Assembly: GCF_965638725.1 (NCBI RefSeq) | Contig: NC_134970.1 | Location: forward strand, 935,001-999,000 | DNA: 64,000 nucleotides | Source of the DNA: Aptenodytes patagonicus | Lineage: Eukaryota; Chordata; Aves; Sphenisciformes; Spheniscidae | Direction: 5' to 3' | Part shown: one piece after another, positions 23,751 through 34,100 of the stretch | How the letters are laid out: the number at the start of each line of letters is the position of its first letter | Position numbering within the stretch: position 1 is the first letter of the stretch | Made by a program: the position numbers and the translations under genes | The notes under the pieces: generated by a model | Database searches by the model: none | Told to the model about the DNA's origin: nothing | What the model saw: the letters and a program-made list of their open reading frames with translations, nothing else

Positions 23751-26700
23751 GACAATTATGACTCAGGACAGATAAGCACTGATTGTTGCCATTTCCCTGA
23801 CACGTGCGCTAGGGTGACCTTAGAGCCATTGGGATGGCAAAACCCTTTCCACGAGGCTGTATGGGATGTCAGTAGACTTCTCAAATTTTCATTTCATTCA
23901 GAGTAGCCAGTGAAAGTTAAGGAACTTGAAAATCAGCATTTATTTATATACCTGATGCTAATATGTGTATTTGTAAAACAGCATAATTACAGTCTTTTTG
24001 ATTCATTTAGGCAGGATTTGAGTTTGGGGTAGGTTTGGTTTGTTGGGGTTTTTTTGTTGCTCGCAGTGTCTCACCATGGCATGACAGATTAGTTTTTGAT
24101 CAGAATGTCCAGGAAGAGGAATGCTGCATTTCTTCCTGCCAACCTCTTACTTTTCCAGAAGTAATCTCCCAAAAGGACAGGAAGGGAAGCAAAGAGGGAA
24201 GTGTTATCACAGAGAGTAAAGCTATTGTTTGTGAGGCAATTAGGCAACTAAATTCTTGTGTGAGTTTGCCCTATCTTACCAGTGATTTTAATGAAGTGTC
24301 TAAAGATCTTTGTGATCAGGACTTTTATTGCATATGCATCTGGAGAGATCACACAAGCATGGTTTGTTATCGAACCAACTTTCTAATGTTGGCTGACTTT
24401 AAGTATTTGGAAGTTAATACCTAAATGCTATTGGCTATTTGATGTCATTTAGACACACTAATCCTTTGAGCCTGACAAATGTCCATCAGGTGTACTATTA
24501 CCATGTACCTACTTTATCTGAGGAATTAATCAGTTTGGAAGAGTGATGGCCATGGCTTCAGTCTGTAACTGGCCCCTTTGTAGGAGCGTTTCAATCCAGT
24601 GTATCGTAACGGTACAGTGGTGCTACCAGAGGTCTGCAGTGGCCGGTACCAGCTGCCCAGGGAAGGATGCAAGGGCAAGACAAGCATGTGCGTGTCTCCA
24701 GAGCACTCTCCAGCTGCTGGAGTTGCAGGGTCATCTCCAGAGATGATGACTTTGTACTGAACAGCTTTCAAGGGGTAAAACTTTCCACTGGCTATTGGCG
24801 CTATTATAATACTAAAACTCTTAAAGCAGTGGCAAGGCAGTTTAGACTAAAATATTTCTGCATAACAGGGTCTGCTTGAGGCAACTCCAGTTCATGTGGG
24901 CTTATAATCCACATCAGAATTATCCTCCAGGGAATGAGCCCTCTTGCAGTTATTTACCATGCTGTGAGCCCTTCGTGCTTTGAAACTAGGGATAGATACA
25001 TGCATAAAAGCTAGTAATGCATGCATATATGTGGCAACAGGACTCTTCATGCCGTCAGAAACCCTGGTCACTGAGGTTATGTTGACAAATTCATAGTGGA
25101 GATGGTCACCTCTTAGCCCTGGCTGCTGCACTGGAGTGCTTCTCGGTACAGGTTTGTCGCAGGCCAATTCCCTTCCCGCATCTCCTCCAGAGTGGGCCAG
25201 GGTTGTTTATTCCCTGCTCCTCGTCCTGGAATTGTTGTGAGGGTGCCAAGGCTCGTAGATCCATGACTCTGAGCAAGGCAGGGTTTAAAGGTCATAGTCA
25301 AGGCCATTAATAACAAGGTGCAAACGGCTGGTTTATATGTAATGTGAAGCTTTTTACTTATTTCATTTTTGCACTTTGGGGGCTCTGTTTGCTTATGGAG
25401 CACTTGGTGTCTGGTACCTATTTAGGCTGAGAGCAGGCAATTGGGTTCCTTCAGGCCTTCAGAGGAATGCAGAAAATTGTTCTCTGGTGTTGTAATTCTG
25501 CTGGGATAACTGGAGCTTATTTGTCTCACTGCTTATTAAATGCATACTTGTCTTGAGGTCCTCTTTTTTTCTGAGAAACATTGGGTGAATCCCAAGGACC
25601 ACAAGTGAGAGGAAGATTCCAGGGGGAGGGGGAGAGTGAAGTGCCTGCACCTCTCTACAAACTGCATCATCTGCCTCCAGTGCCAGCAGGATGAAGAGGT
25701 TAAATATGAGAGCAAACTCCCTTAGAGAAAAGGAGACGTATGTACGGGGCTCGTACAGACATAAATTAATTTTGCCCTTCCCCCTGCCCAGAGATGACAC
25801 ACTGAGGGGAGATGCACCTCCCAGACTACTAATATATGGGGTGTGTGGTTGGGAGCCACATGAGGCGGTGCTGAGATTTCAGAATGGGACCAGCTGTGGA
25901 GGTAGGGAGCAGATGTGCACTGATGCTGTATTCTTAGCAGAGGACAGCATTGGTAGCAAGGGCAGAGAGAGCAGATGGGGTTCATACTCTACCAGCCTCC
26001 GAGTAGTACCCAGCTTGCCCTGTTTTGCTGTTAAAAAGGACAGACAGACTCCTCCCTTCTCTCTTCTGCAGTTAAGGCTGTATGGCTGCATAGGTGACAT
26101 GCGAGCTATTCTGATCATCTGCTTATGGGTCAAAAATCTCTAAACATCAGGTCACATTGACAGTAGCAATCATAGTGGGCTTCTGTGTTCAGTCTTCTGT
26201 GGTCTGAATTCACCCAACTTCTAATAAAGGTGGAGAGAGAGGAAAGGCGGCTTCAGTTTCCAGCTCTTGTCTCTAGTCTCCTGGCTCCCTCCTCCCTTTC
26301 TTGAGCCTCCTAAGTGGGGCGTGCTCTGCATGCCCCAGCCCTTAGCACTGTAGGAAGAAGACAGTGATCAGGGATGCTGCTCATGCGCTTGGAATTTTGC
26401 TCGTTTCCAGCTTCGATTGTTGTATTGTATTTTTGGTAGGCCCTTCGGTGAGTCTGGTCATTAGGGAAAGCTAGATAACACACCCACACTTATTGCATCA
26501 GTAAGGGTGCATCCACGAAGATGAGTATGTTTCTCCATTGGGGATCTTCTTGCTTTGGTTATTTCTGGCCAGTGACATTTTCCTTTTACTCTGGATGCAT
26601 TGAATTGTGCAATCATACCGTGGCCTCATCAGGTCGGACCCTTCTCTTAAGAACCTCTTGGTTTCTTTTCTAATTTGGCTTTAGGCTATCATCAGTTATA

Positions 26701-29461
26701 AAACAGTGTGACACAGTATGTGACTATTGCATTCTCCTGCATTGACTCATCAGCTGAGATTCCAGAGCAGTAACCCCCTTGCTGCTAGCTGGAGCAGCCC
26801 TCCGTGACTCGGCTTCAGTAATAAGGGATGTGAAAGCTCCCACACAGATCTTGATGGGTTATGCAAATGTTAGTCAAAATGCCCCAATAAATCTGTCCCT
26901 GAGAGCTGGACCTGTTACAGCAGATGACCCCCACAGAGCACGCTGTCACTGGCACACGTACGCGAGAAAAGCCTTTTGTGTAGGTATGAACATGGCGGTG
27001 AAGAGAAAGGGCACATGGCAGCGACAAGGGGGCTTTAGGACTGGGGTGTAGCTGAGCAGTGTATACGCTCTGCATTGCTGGGGGTCAACAGCTTAATCGA
27101 TCTTATCACTACATCCATCCAGAAAAACGGTGGTGTCGCCTGGGCTAAGGCGCACTCTCACTCGCGCGTGGTTTAGTGGAGAGAACACCCCGAGTTTGTG
27201 TGGATCCCATGTTGCCAATGCTTTCTACCTCTTGTGTGCCCTGTCCAGCTTCTTCAGAGAAGGTAATTTATTCAGAAGCTCATTAAGCAATTAACTCTGC
27301 TCCTTGTCCTTGAGTTCAGACATGCTTTTGACTGGAGGATAATTAGAAGATGGTCTTGCATAAAAGGCTCACTGCACGTTTTAGGCAGGTAACTTGAGGG
27401 GCTTGTGAGAGGAACTGAGTGTTCCCTGACAAGACTGCAGCCTTCATAAACGTTTATAGATGGAAAACATCTGCTTGCTGAGGATGAGTGTGCTGAAGGG
27501 GAGCTTCGGTAGGGCTTATCTGCGGGAAGACATAGACTGAATTTCCCTCAGCCCGCAATGGGATGTCTTCTTGCACAAGCACTGGGAGTTAGCTCTCGCT
27601 AACCAGTGTATTTCTGATTGCCAGGCATTGTGCTTTTGCTAATTGCTTGTTAATAAACAAGAAGCAAGTGCAGTCTTGCGTAGCCCTTTGCAGAAGAAAC
27701 GCTCACCTCTTCTGTCGGGTAGACTCGAGATCGTCAGGCTGTCTCCATGTCTGCTCCTCCAGGTGCTTCTGTAATACTGGTACTTGCTTCCAAGAATTTT
27801 TAGTCCTCTGATTTACTGCTGTGCTGTGACAGGGGAAGGCAGCCGGGCAGGGAGTCCCATCGTGGCAGTGGACCCAGCAGGACTATGGAGGGTTGCCTTC
27901 TCAGCTGTGGTTATTCTACAAAGTGCTGAAGGCATCCAGTTTTAGTATCTCAGTGATGGTATGGGAAGGGGGGAAGTCAACTCCCGAGGCCAGGTTGTCT
28001 TGGGTTTTTCTCCTTCGTTTTAGAATGTTCAACATCTGCATTCAAAGGGAAGACATATTTTGGCAGCAGCCATTGATTAAGGTGTCATTCATCAGGTGGG
28101 CCTACAGATTTGCTACGGAGCAGTATTTCTGCTGGAAGACACTTCCCAGGGGTCGTCTGGAGAGGAAGAAATGTTTATTGACGGCTGACCCCAGGTCCCC
28201 AGGCACTGGGTCCCTCCCAGCCCACAGAGCGTGTCCTGCTCTGGGAGGGAGGCTTGGATTGATTGCCGAGGGGGCAGCATTTTTTTAAAGTCTGTCGTAA
28301 ATTGATGGTAGGTGGAGCAGTAATGAAGATAAATGAGGGAGCTCTTCCTGGTAGATTAGCCTGCATGCTGACGAACGCTGTGCTACGGCAGGCTTGAAAT
28401 GCCTTTGGCCTGGCTCAGACCTCCCGCTCACCTGTCAGCATTCCTCGGCACAGCCAAGACGGAGCAAATCTTTGGGGAAATTGCCTCTCCTTGAAATTCA
28501 GAGAGCTTCGAAGGGCCTGGGGTGAGACCCAGGAGCCTCCCAGGTAAAACACCAGCTTGAGTGCAAGTTCTGCAAGAGCAGAGGGGGTGAAAAGTGCTGC
28601 TCAGCCCTCTCGTGCTGTCAGTACGGGATTCAAAAGGGAGATGGTTTAATTCTGTAAGAAACGGGTTAGGCAGCGGGGAGGTGGGATTCCTGTAACTTTT
28701 TTAAGAGCTCTGTTAAAACGTCACCTTTTTGCTTGTCCGTGGCTCTGCAGCAGCTCTGCTGAAGGTCCTTTTTCTGTATGAGCAATCTTGGTGGTCTGGC
28801 ACAGATTAAGGTGCTCTAATCTGGCCCATGGCAGACTCTTTAAATTCTTTGAGCAGTTCCCATCAAAGCGGTTTTCAAAGTGGTTTTCTCTCACCACTTA
28901 AACTAATATTTCCTAGGGCCATTGGGTAAAATCCCCATTCAGAGATGCTCTTCGTGCAGTAGCCGATGGGTGTCTTAGGACCAGAATAATCTTCTTTGCC
29001 TTAATCCCATCCTGCTGCTTTGACCTTCCTTCAGACATTGCAGTTGTAGCCTGCTCAGCTCCCTCTGCCCACACATCTCGCTGCTGCTGGGAGAAAACCC
29101 CGACTCCTCGGAGAGCTTTGACAGCCCCTCTAGCAGCAATAGCAGTGTGAAAGCAGACCCCAGTTAAAAGTATTTACAGGTGAATGTTACTGTTGACTTG
29201 TCTTTTCCCATTGTTGATGTAAGCTTATAACTCTCATGAAAACTTGCTTTGAGTGTGTGAAATGTCCTTACCTACCCATCAGCGTGACGACGATCAACAT
29301 TAGGAAAACTAACAACATTTTTCCTGGGTCAGGGAGCAAGCACAGCCTGCCCGGGGCAATGGGCAGCCGAGCTCTGGGAGGGAAGTGTAAAAGCACCCCT
29401 ATCAGCTTCAGCATGTGCACAGGAATTGCAATGATTAAGGTAAATTTTTTTTTTTTTACAA

Positions 29462-29467
29462 TTTATT
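29462..29467 (-). terminator. Candidate WNT2B poly(A) signal AATAAA
   Basis: TTTATT on the plus strand is AATAAA on the minus strand. UGUA elements lie upstream in the minus direction (TGTACA at 29491 and 29549 reads as TGTA on both strands). Confidence 0.45.
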
Positions 29468-29556
29468 TTGCAGGTTCCACTGTCTTACTTGTACATTAAG
29501 TCTGTTTGTGTGGATTGGTACCTTTTGACCAGACTCTGTAAAATATCTGTACACTA

Positions 29557-29562
29557 AATAAA
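29557..29562 (+). terminator. Plus-strand poly(A) signal AATAAA
   Basis: AATAAA is preceded by two TGTA elements (TGTAAAATATCTGTA) and followed by a T/G-rich stretch, which is the arrangement of a working poly(A) site. It could end a long ST7L form or an independent transcript, and it faces the minus-strand signal about 90 bp away. Confidence 0.45.
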
Positions 29563-30710
29563 GCATCTTTGTAATCACTGCTTGCCCAAGTTGGGGGAAA
29601 GAAGAATTGAGGAAATTTCTAGAGAAGAGAGGGGTTGGTCTCTGTAACATATCTACTGGCAGCTCTGCAGCTGCCTGCCCCTCCTCTCATCAGCTTCAAT
29701 TTCAGTTGATAGTTTTAAGTTTCGGGTGTTTGGTTTGGGGTTTTTTTTACGGGAAAGGTTTGGAAGCTAATCTAGCATCTCCTGCTCGACCCAGTGCTAT
29801 GTCATTAGATGTCCTGGAGCGTGCTACTGCTTATGAAGGATTCCGCTGGGGCTTTGCACGCTGGATGCCATGGCTCCGCTTTGTGGGAAACAGCAGATAA
29901 CTCCCGGGGCGGGGGAGGTCTGTGCTTTAGGACCGTGGGAGCTGCAGGCAAGCAGGTAGAAGAAATGCTGTGTGCTGCGGGCTGACTCCCGCTCTGGGGG
30001 AAGTGCCCAGCTGGGTGTGTAGGAATTCAAAAAGCAAAGAACATCATTTTCTAATATAGGTTTATAATGAATTTTGACTTAAAATAATATGCAGTATACA
30101 CAACGTACAAGTGAGTTTTACAGAGATGCTGTTGTATCTGTTGACTTCAGAACCTACCAGTAAGTTCACAGATTTTGTTTGCTTTCTCTAGCCCTCTGTG
30201 TCTGCGAACATTTAGGGGTGGCCCTTGTCTTTGTGCAGTCACTCAGGTTCAGTTCCGATTTACAGCTCCACCTGTCACCTTCGCTGGGGAGACGAGGAGA
30301 AGCCTCGTGCAGAGGTTGCTCTTGCTCAGCGGGGTCAGCAGTGCGGCTGGGGGTGGTGTGCTGGGTCCGCTTGAGGGAAACACGGGGATCACGGAACTGT
30401 CTTACGGATTCATAACACCCTCTGGCCTTGCAAAAAAACGAAAGCAAGAATGCTTTTTGCAAGAGTGGATTATTCTGAACTAGTGGTTTTTGCTGGTGAA
30501 ACTTTTCTGCAACGTAAATTCTCTGGGGAGGTGCAGGTTTCCTCAGCCATTGCATCCCAACGATCTGTCCTCCAAGTCCGTATCGGTTGCACCGTCCCTT
30601 TGCAAAGAGAACAATGGGCAACAGCAGTTTCACAGTTTAAGCAAGGATTGCGGACTCCTCCTAGGTAGGGGATTAGTTTTGCTGAGCAAATAGAAGGGTC
30701 CACAGTACCT

Positions 30711-30793
30711 CCTGGGAAATGTAGTCCTTTCTTTAGTGCTTTGCAGAATTAATTAAATAAAAGCCATGCAGTTGAACTACAGCTCCCAGAATG
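30711..30793. promoter_or_regulatory. Opposed pair of ZNF143/THAP11-type elements
   Basis: The minus strand reads GGACTACATTTCCCAGG (30711-30727) and the plus strand reads ACTACAGCTCCCAGAATG (30776-30793). Both match the ACTACA-N2-TCCCAG core bound by ZNF143 and THAP11 at many vertebrate promoters and chromatin contact sites. The two arms match at about 13 of 16 positions as an inverted repeat. They lie 83-165 bp past the WNT2B stop codon. Confidence 0.6.
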
Positions 30794-30875
30794 TCATGGC
30801 CCTCAGGGCATAGGGTTTTAAAAAAAATTGCAAGGGGGGGTGGCAGTGGACTCTTCCCTCTGTGCTCCCATCTCC

Positions 30876-31105
30876 TCAGGTCTGGTCCAACCACTCGGCC
30901 CGTTTGGGTGCTTTACACGTGTGCACGTCCACAGTGTCCTCACACTCCTTGCAGCGCACAGCGCAGCACCAGTGGAACTTGCACTCGCACTTGGTGACGC
31001 GAGTGACGCGCGTGGTGTCGTACCCCCGCCCGCAGCACATGACCTCGCAGCCGTCCGTCCCGCGGGACATCTTGTTGCACACGCGACCGGCCGTGCCCAG
31101 GGAGC
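30876..31105 (-). CDS. WNT2B: WNT2B exon 5
   Basis: This exon of 230 coding nt follows a CTTTTCCAG acceptor. It starts with two bases completing Gly and runs through [40 protein letters not shown] and [20 protein letters not shown] to [15 protein letters not shown] and TGA at 30876-30878. It encodes most of the C-terminal cysteine-knot-like hand that grips the Frizzled CRD. Confidence 0.97.
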
Positions 31106-34100
31106 CTGGAAAAGGAAGCGAGAGCGGGTCAGGGTGTTCCTCCTCTGTCTTGTTCAAATGCTTCCTCCACCCCCCAGTTGTTGGCAGCGGTAAGATTGGG
31201 TATCTACCATCTGCAGTGGAGACCTGGGATACGACTGCCTTAGCAGCGGTGAAATCTCGGTGTGTCTGTTACAGCACGTGCCACAGCGTGGCCTCCAAAG
31301 GCTGGGCACAGGCTGCAGGGAAGAGGTTGCGGCGCCTGTGCTTGCTTTGCTTTAAGGGCATGGGTTGCAGCGTGGGCAGCAAGCCTGGCCAGGGACGCGG
31401 CTTTGGTGACCCTCTGCATGGCCACTTCCCCACACCCGCTGCTGAAGCCTGCACCCGCTGCTGCCCGGAGTGCAAGAGCGGGGGGGGGACACGGGCTCTC
31501 TGCAGCCCTTCTGTGCACAGGGGGGGCCCTGGAGCAGTGTATGCCTGCCAAGCCGGGCTTTGTAGCTGGCAAAGCTAGAAATGCCCCCTCTGCTCGGGCT
31601 AAGGGCTCACTGAAGGGCAGCGGGAGCATGTGCTGCCTTCCCCACCGAGCCTGCACGGCTACTGCGAAGCCCCGACCTGGGGATGCCACAGGCTGGGAAA
31701 CCATTGATCTTCTCTGCAGGAGCCGAGCAGCCCTGACGCCGCCTTCCCTGCTCTTGTCCCAGCCTCAGGCTGTGTTCAGAGGAGCAGCCAGCAGCCTGCC
31801 ACACGAAATGAGCTCTTTATTGCTTATTTTAAGGGAGCTTTGCTCTGCAGGAGAAAGGCTCTGAGGAAACACTGCGCTACATTCATTACAAGAGGCCTGA
31901 ATGGGTTTGGATCTTTGGTGTAAAGCCTGGAGATTTTGGACAAACCCAGTCCTGTCTGCACAGGCGTGAGGTGCTGTGGGGACCCAGTGCTCCAGTGAGC
32001 ACCGACACCCACTGAGGGTCTGGGTGACCCCCTGTGGCACAACCCCACCACCAGGGACTGGGGTTCAGTGGGGGAGCTGGCATCCCAAAGCAGCCCTGCC
32101 AGGCTGGACTGGTTGGGAGCTGCTGGCCTGTCAGGAGGGGAGGAAAAGCTGGTTTTAGGCAATGACTGGAGCTTTAGTTTTTACCTGCTGACTTGTCCAT
32201 CACACAGTAATCAGGTGAGTTCTCAAAATACACCAGATCTGTTTTCGTGGGCTTCCTGAAGTTCTTGTTTGCCACTGTGAAGCCAGTGCCATCCTGGTTC
32301 ATCGTCACCTGGATGGCCCCGTTGTATTTCTTCCTTAGATAATCTCCTGTTTTCCGAAAATCTGACATCGCCAGCCAACAAGTCCTTAGTGTGCAGGAGC
32401 CACTGACCCCGTGGCATTTGCACTCCAGCTTCAGGAAACGCTTCACAGCCTGTGGGAAGAGGGATGCCATGAGGACCAGCGGTCACCCTGGGCATCAGAC
32501 ATCGCACCCAGGTCTGCTCGTCCCTGGTGCAGCTTATCAGCCCTCACCTGTGCGGGATGGGGCTCCTACCGGGAGAGGGGTGCTGTGTATTCCCATGCCA
32601 GTATCGGCGAGGACACGTGCTGGGGGCAAAGGTAAGCAGCGTCCTGCCATCCCCACAGGGCTGCTCACCGGGCAGAGTGTGCAGGGGGGCACTGGGAAGG
32701 CAGGGCAGCGTCCTGCCCCCACCTGCAGCAGGACCTGTGCTCCACGGCCACCCAGGGTCCTGCTCCTATGCCCAAGCTGCTCCCACTGCCCGTTCCCTTG
32801 CAGGGGGTCCCGGTGGGACGGCTGGCCAGGCGCTGGTCTCGGCTGCGGGGGCTGCACTCACCATCCTCCCGCAGCGGTTGTTGTGCAGGTTCATCAGCGC
32901 CCGGGCATCCTTCACTTTCTTCTCCTTGGCATCTACAAAGGCTTTGGCAAACCGAATCCCGTAGTTGATGTTGTCACTGCAGCCGCCCCAGTCGAACTCC
33001 CCGCGCTCATCCTTGGAGCGGCCCCTCTTGAGCGGGTCGCAGCTGCAGGCCTTCAGGTCCCCTTGGCTACATGCCCGCGTGATGGCATAGACCACTCCAG
33101 CCGAGGAGATGGCGTAGACGAAGGCGGCCTCCCTGCTGCCTGCCAGGGGAAGAGAAACGGAGATAGGGAGTGAGTATGCCAGGCTGTGCCGGGCGCCCGC
33201 AGCCCACCAAGGAGCAGGGCACTGTGCAGCAGCACCTTTGTGGCTGGGGGCGAGACCATCCTGCACACGGGTAAGCCAAGTCCAGCCATCTCTGCTGCCT
33301 CCGCTTCCCTGGCATCTTTCAGACTAAGGGGAATTTCATGTTGAGCCTCGGGGCTCAGCAGCTCGGGGGGCTGGGCTGCTCTCGGGGCTGCCTGACCAGT
33401 CCCCCTCGCTGACCTGCAGCTCAGGGGCCATGAGGGTGCCCATCGGTGCTGAGCCTGCAGGACCAGCCAGCACCCTTCGGCTGGGACTGCCTCCCTCCCG
33501 AGGTGATGCTGAGGGCGGGAGCTGGCGGCAGCTCCGGCCGGGCTTGGCTTTCCCCGCACGGCACAGCGTGCCGCCTGCTATTTTATGTCTCTGGTTCGAG
33601 TTCGCAGCTGTTTTTATAATGCTGTAAAAGAAACTGCAAATCAAAACCATGTTCGTCTTCATTTTGAGAGCCTTTGAAAGCAACTTCAAAGGGAGCAGAG
33701 CTCTCTTTGGGCCTCGCAGGATGGGGCTGTGGCAAGGAGCTTTCATCATTCCCAGTCCTTTGCCAGGAGAGGATGCGGGCGGGAGTAAAGGTGCCGTTGA
33801 GGGGATGGAGAGGCTGAGACTGGGCAAGCTGCAGCATGGCAGGGTAAGTGCTGCGTCCCGGTGCTTTACAGACCCCTTCCCTCCAGCCAGCTCCTCTCCG
33901 GGGGTCTGGCTTGCAGGCACTGCTTCTTGTCCGCCCCCCCGGGCAGCTGCCCCATCCCCCGGCCAGCTGGGAGCAAGCCCCCTGCTCCCCGGCTCCCTCC
34001 GCGGGCGCTCACATGTCCTCCATATGAGCCGCTCCTGTCGAGTGGAAAGGCTCTTCCCATCCGCCTTTAATTTGGAAGCCACGTGGCTGGATGCGCCCCG

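Larger units (their letters stand above)
22046..29449. other. ST7L-WNT2B intergenic region
   Basis: About 7.4 kb between the tail-to-tail genes. It contains the 30-bp palindrome at 22875-22904 and the microsatellite at 23717-23749. GC content rises toward the right. Open frames up to 150 codons occur (for example 24035-24424, 25691-26143 and 27893-28288), but none shows a familiar domain or convincing splice sites, so I do not call genes. Confidence 0.65.
29450..30875 (-). other. WNT2B: Probable WNT2B 3' UTR
   Basis: Sequence after the WNT2B stop on the minus strand. The first canonical AATAAA on that strand lies at 29462-29467, which would give a UTR of about 1.4 kb. Within it, 30711-30793 carries two opposed ACTACA-N2-TCCCAG elements. 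Transcript evidence is needed for the end point. Confidence 0.45.

Noticed and set aside
24035..24424. 129-codon plus-strand frame between the genes
   Set aside because: The translated sequence resembles no family I know and there are no supporting splice or poly(A) signals nearby.
25691..26143. 150-codon plus-strand frame between the genes
   Set aside because: No recognisable domain, overlapping frames of similar length on the other strand, no promoter or poly(A) context. Its length is within chance for a window of this size.
33590..33610. GGTTCGAGTTC, a tRNA B-box-like string
   Set aside because: No A box at the right distance and no cloverleaf could be built around it.
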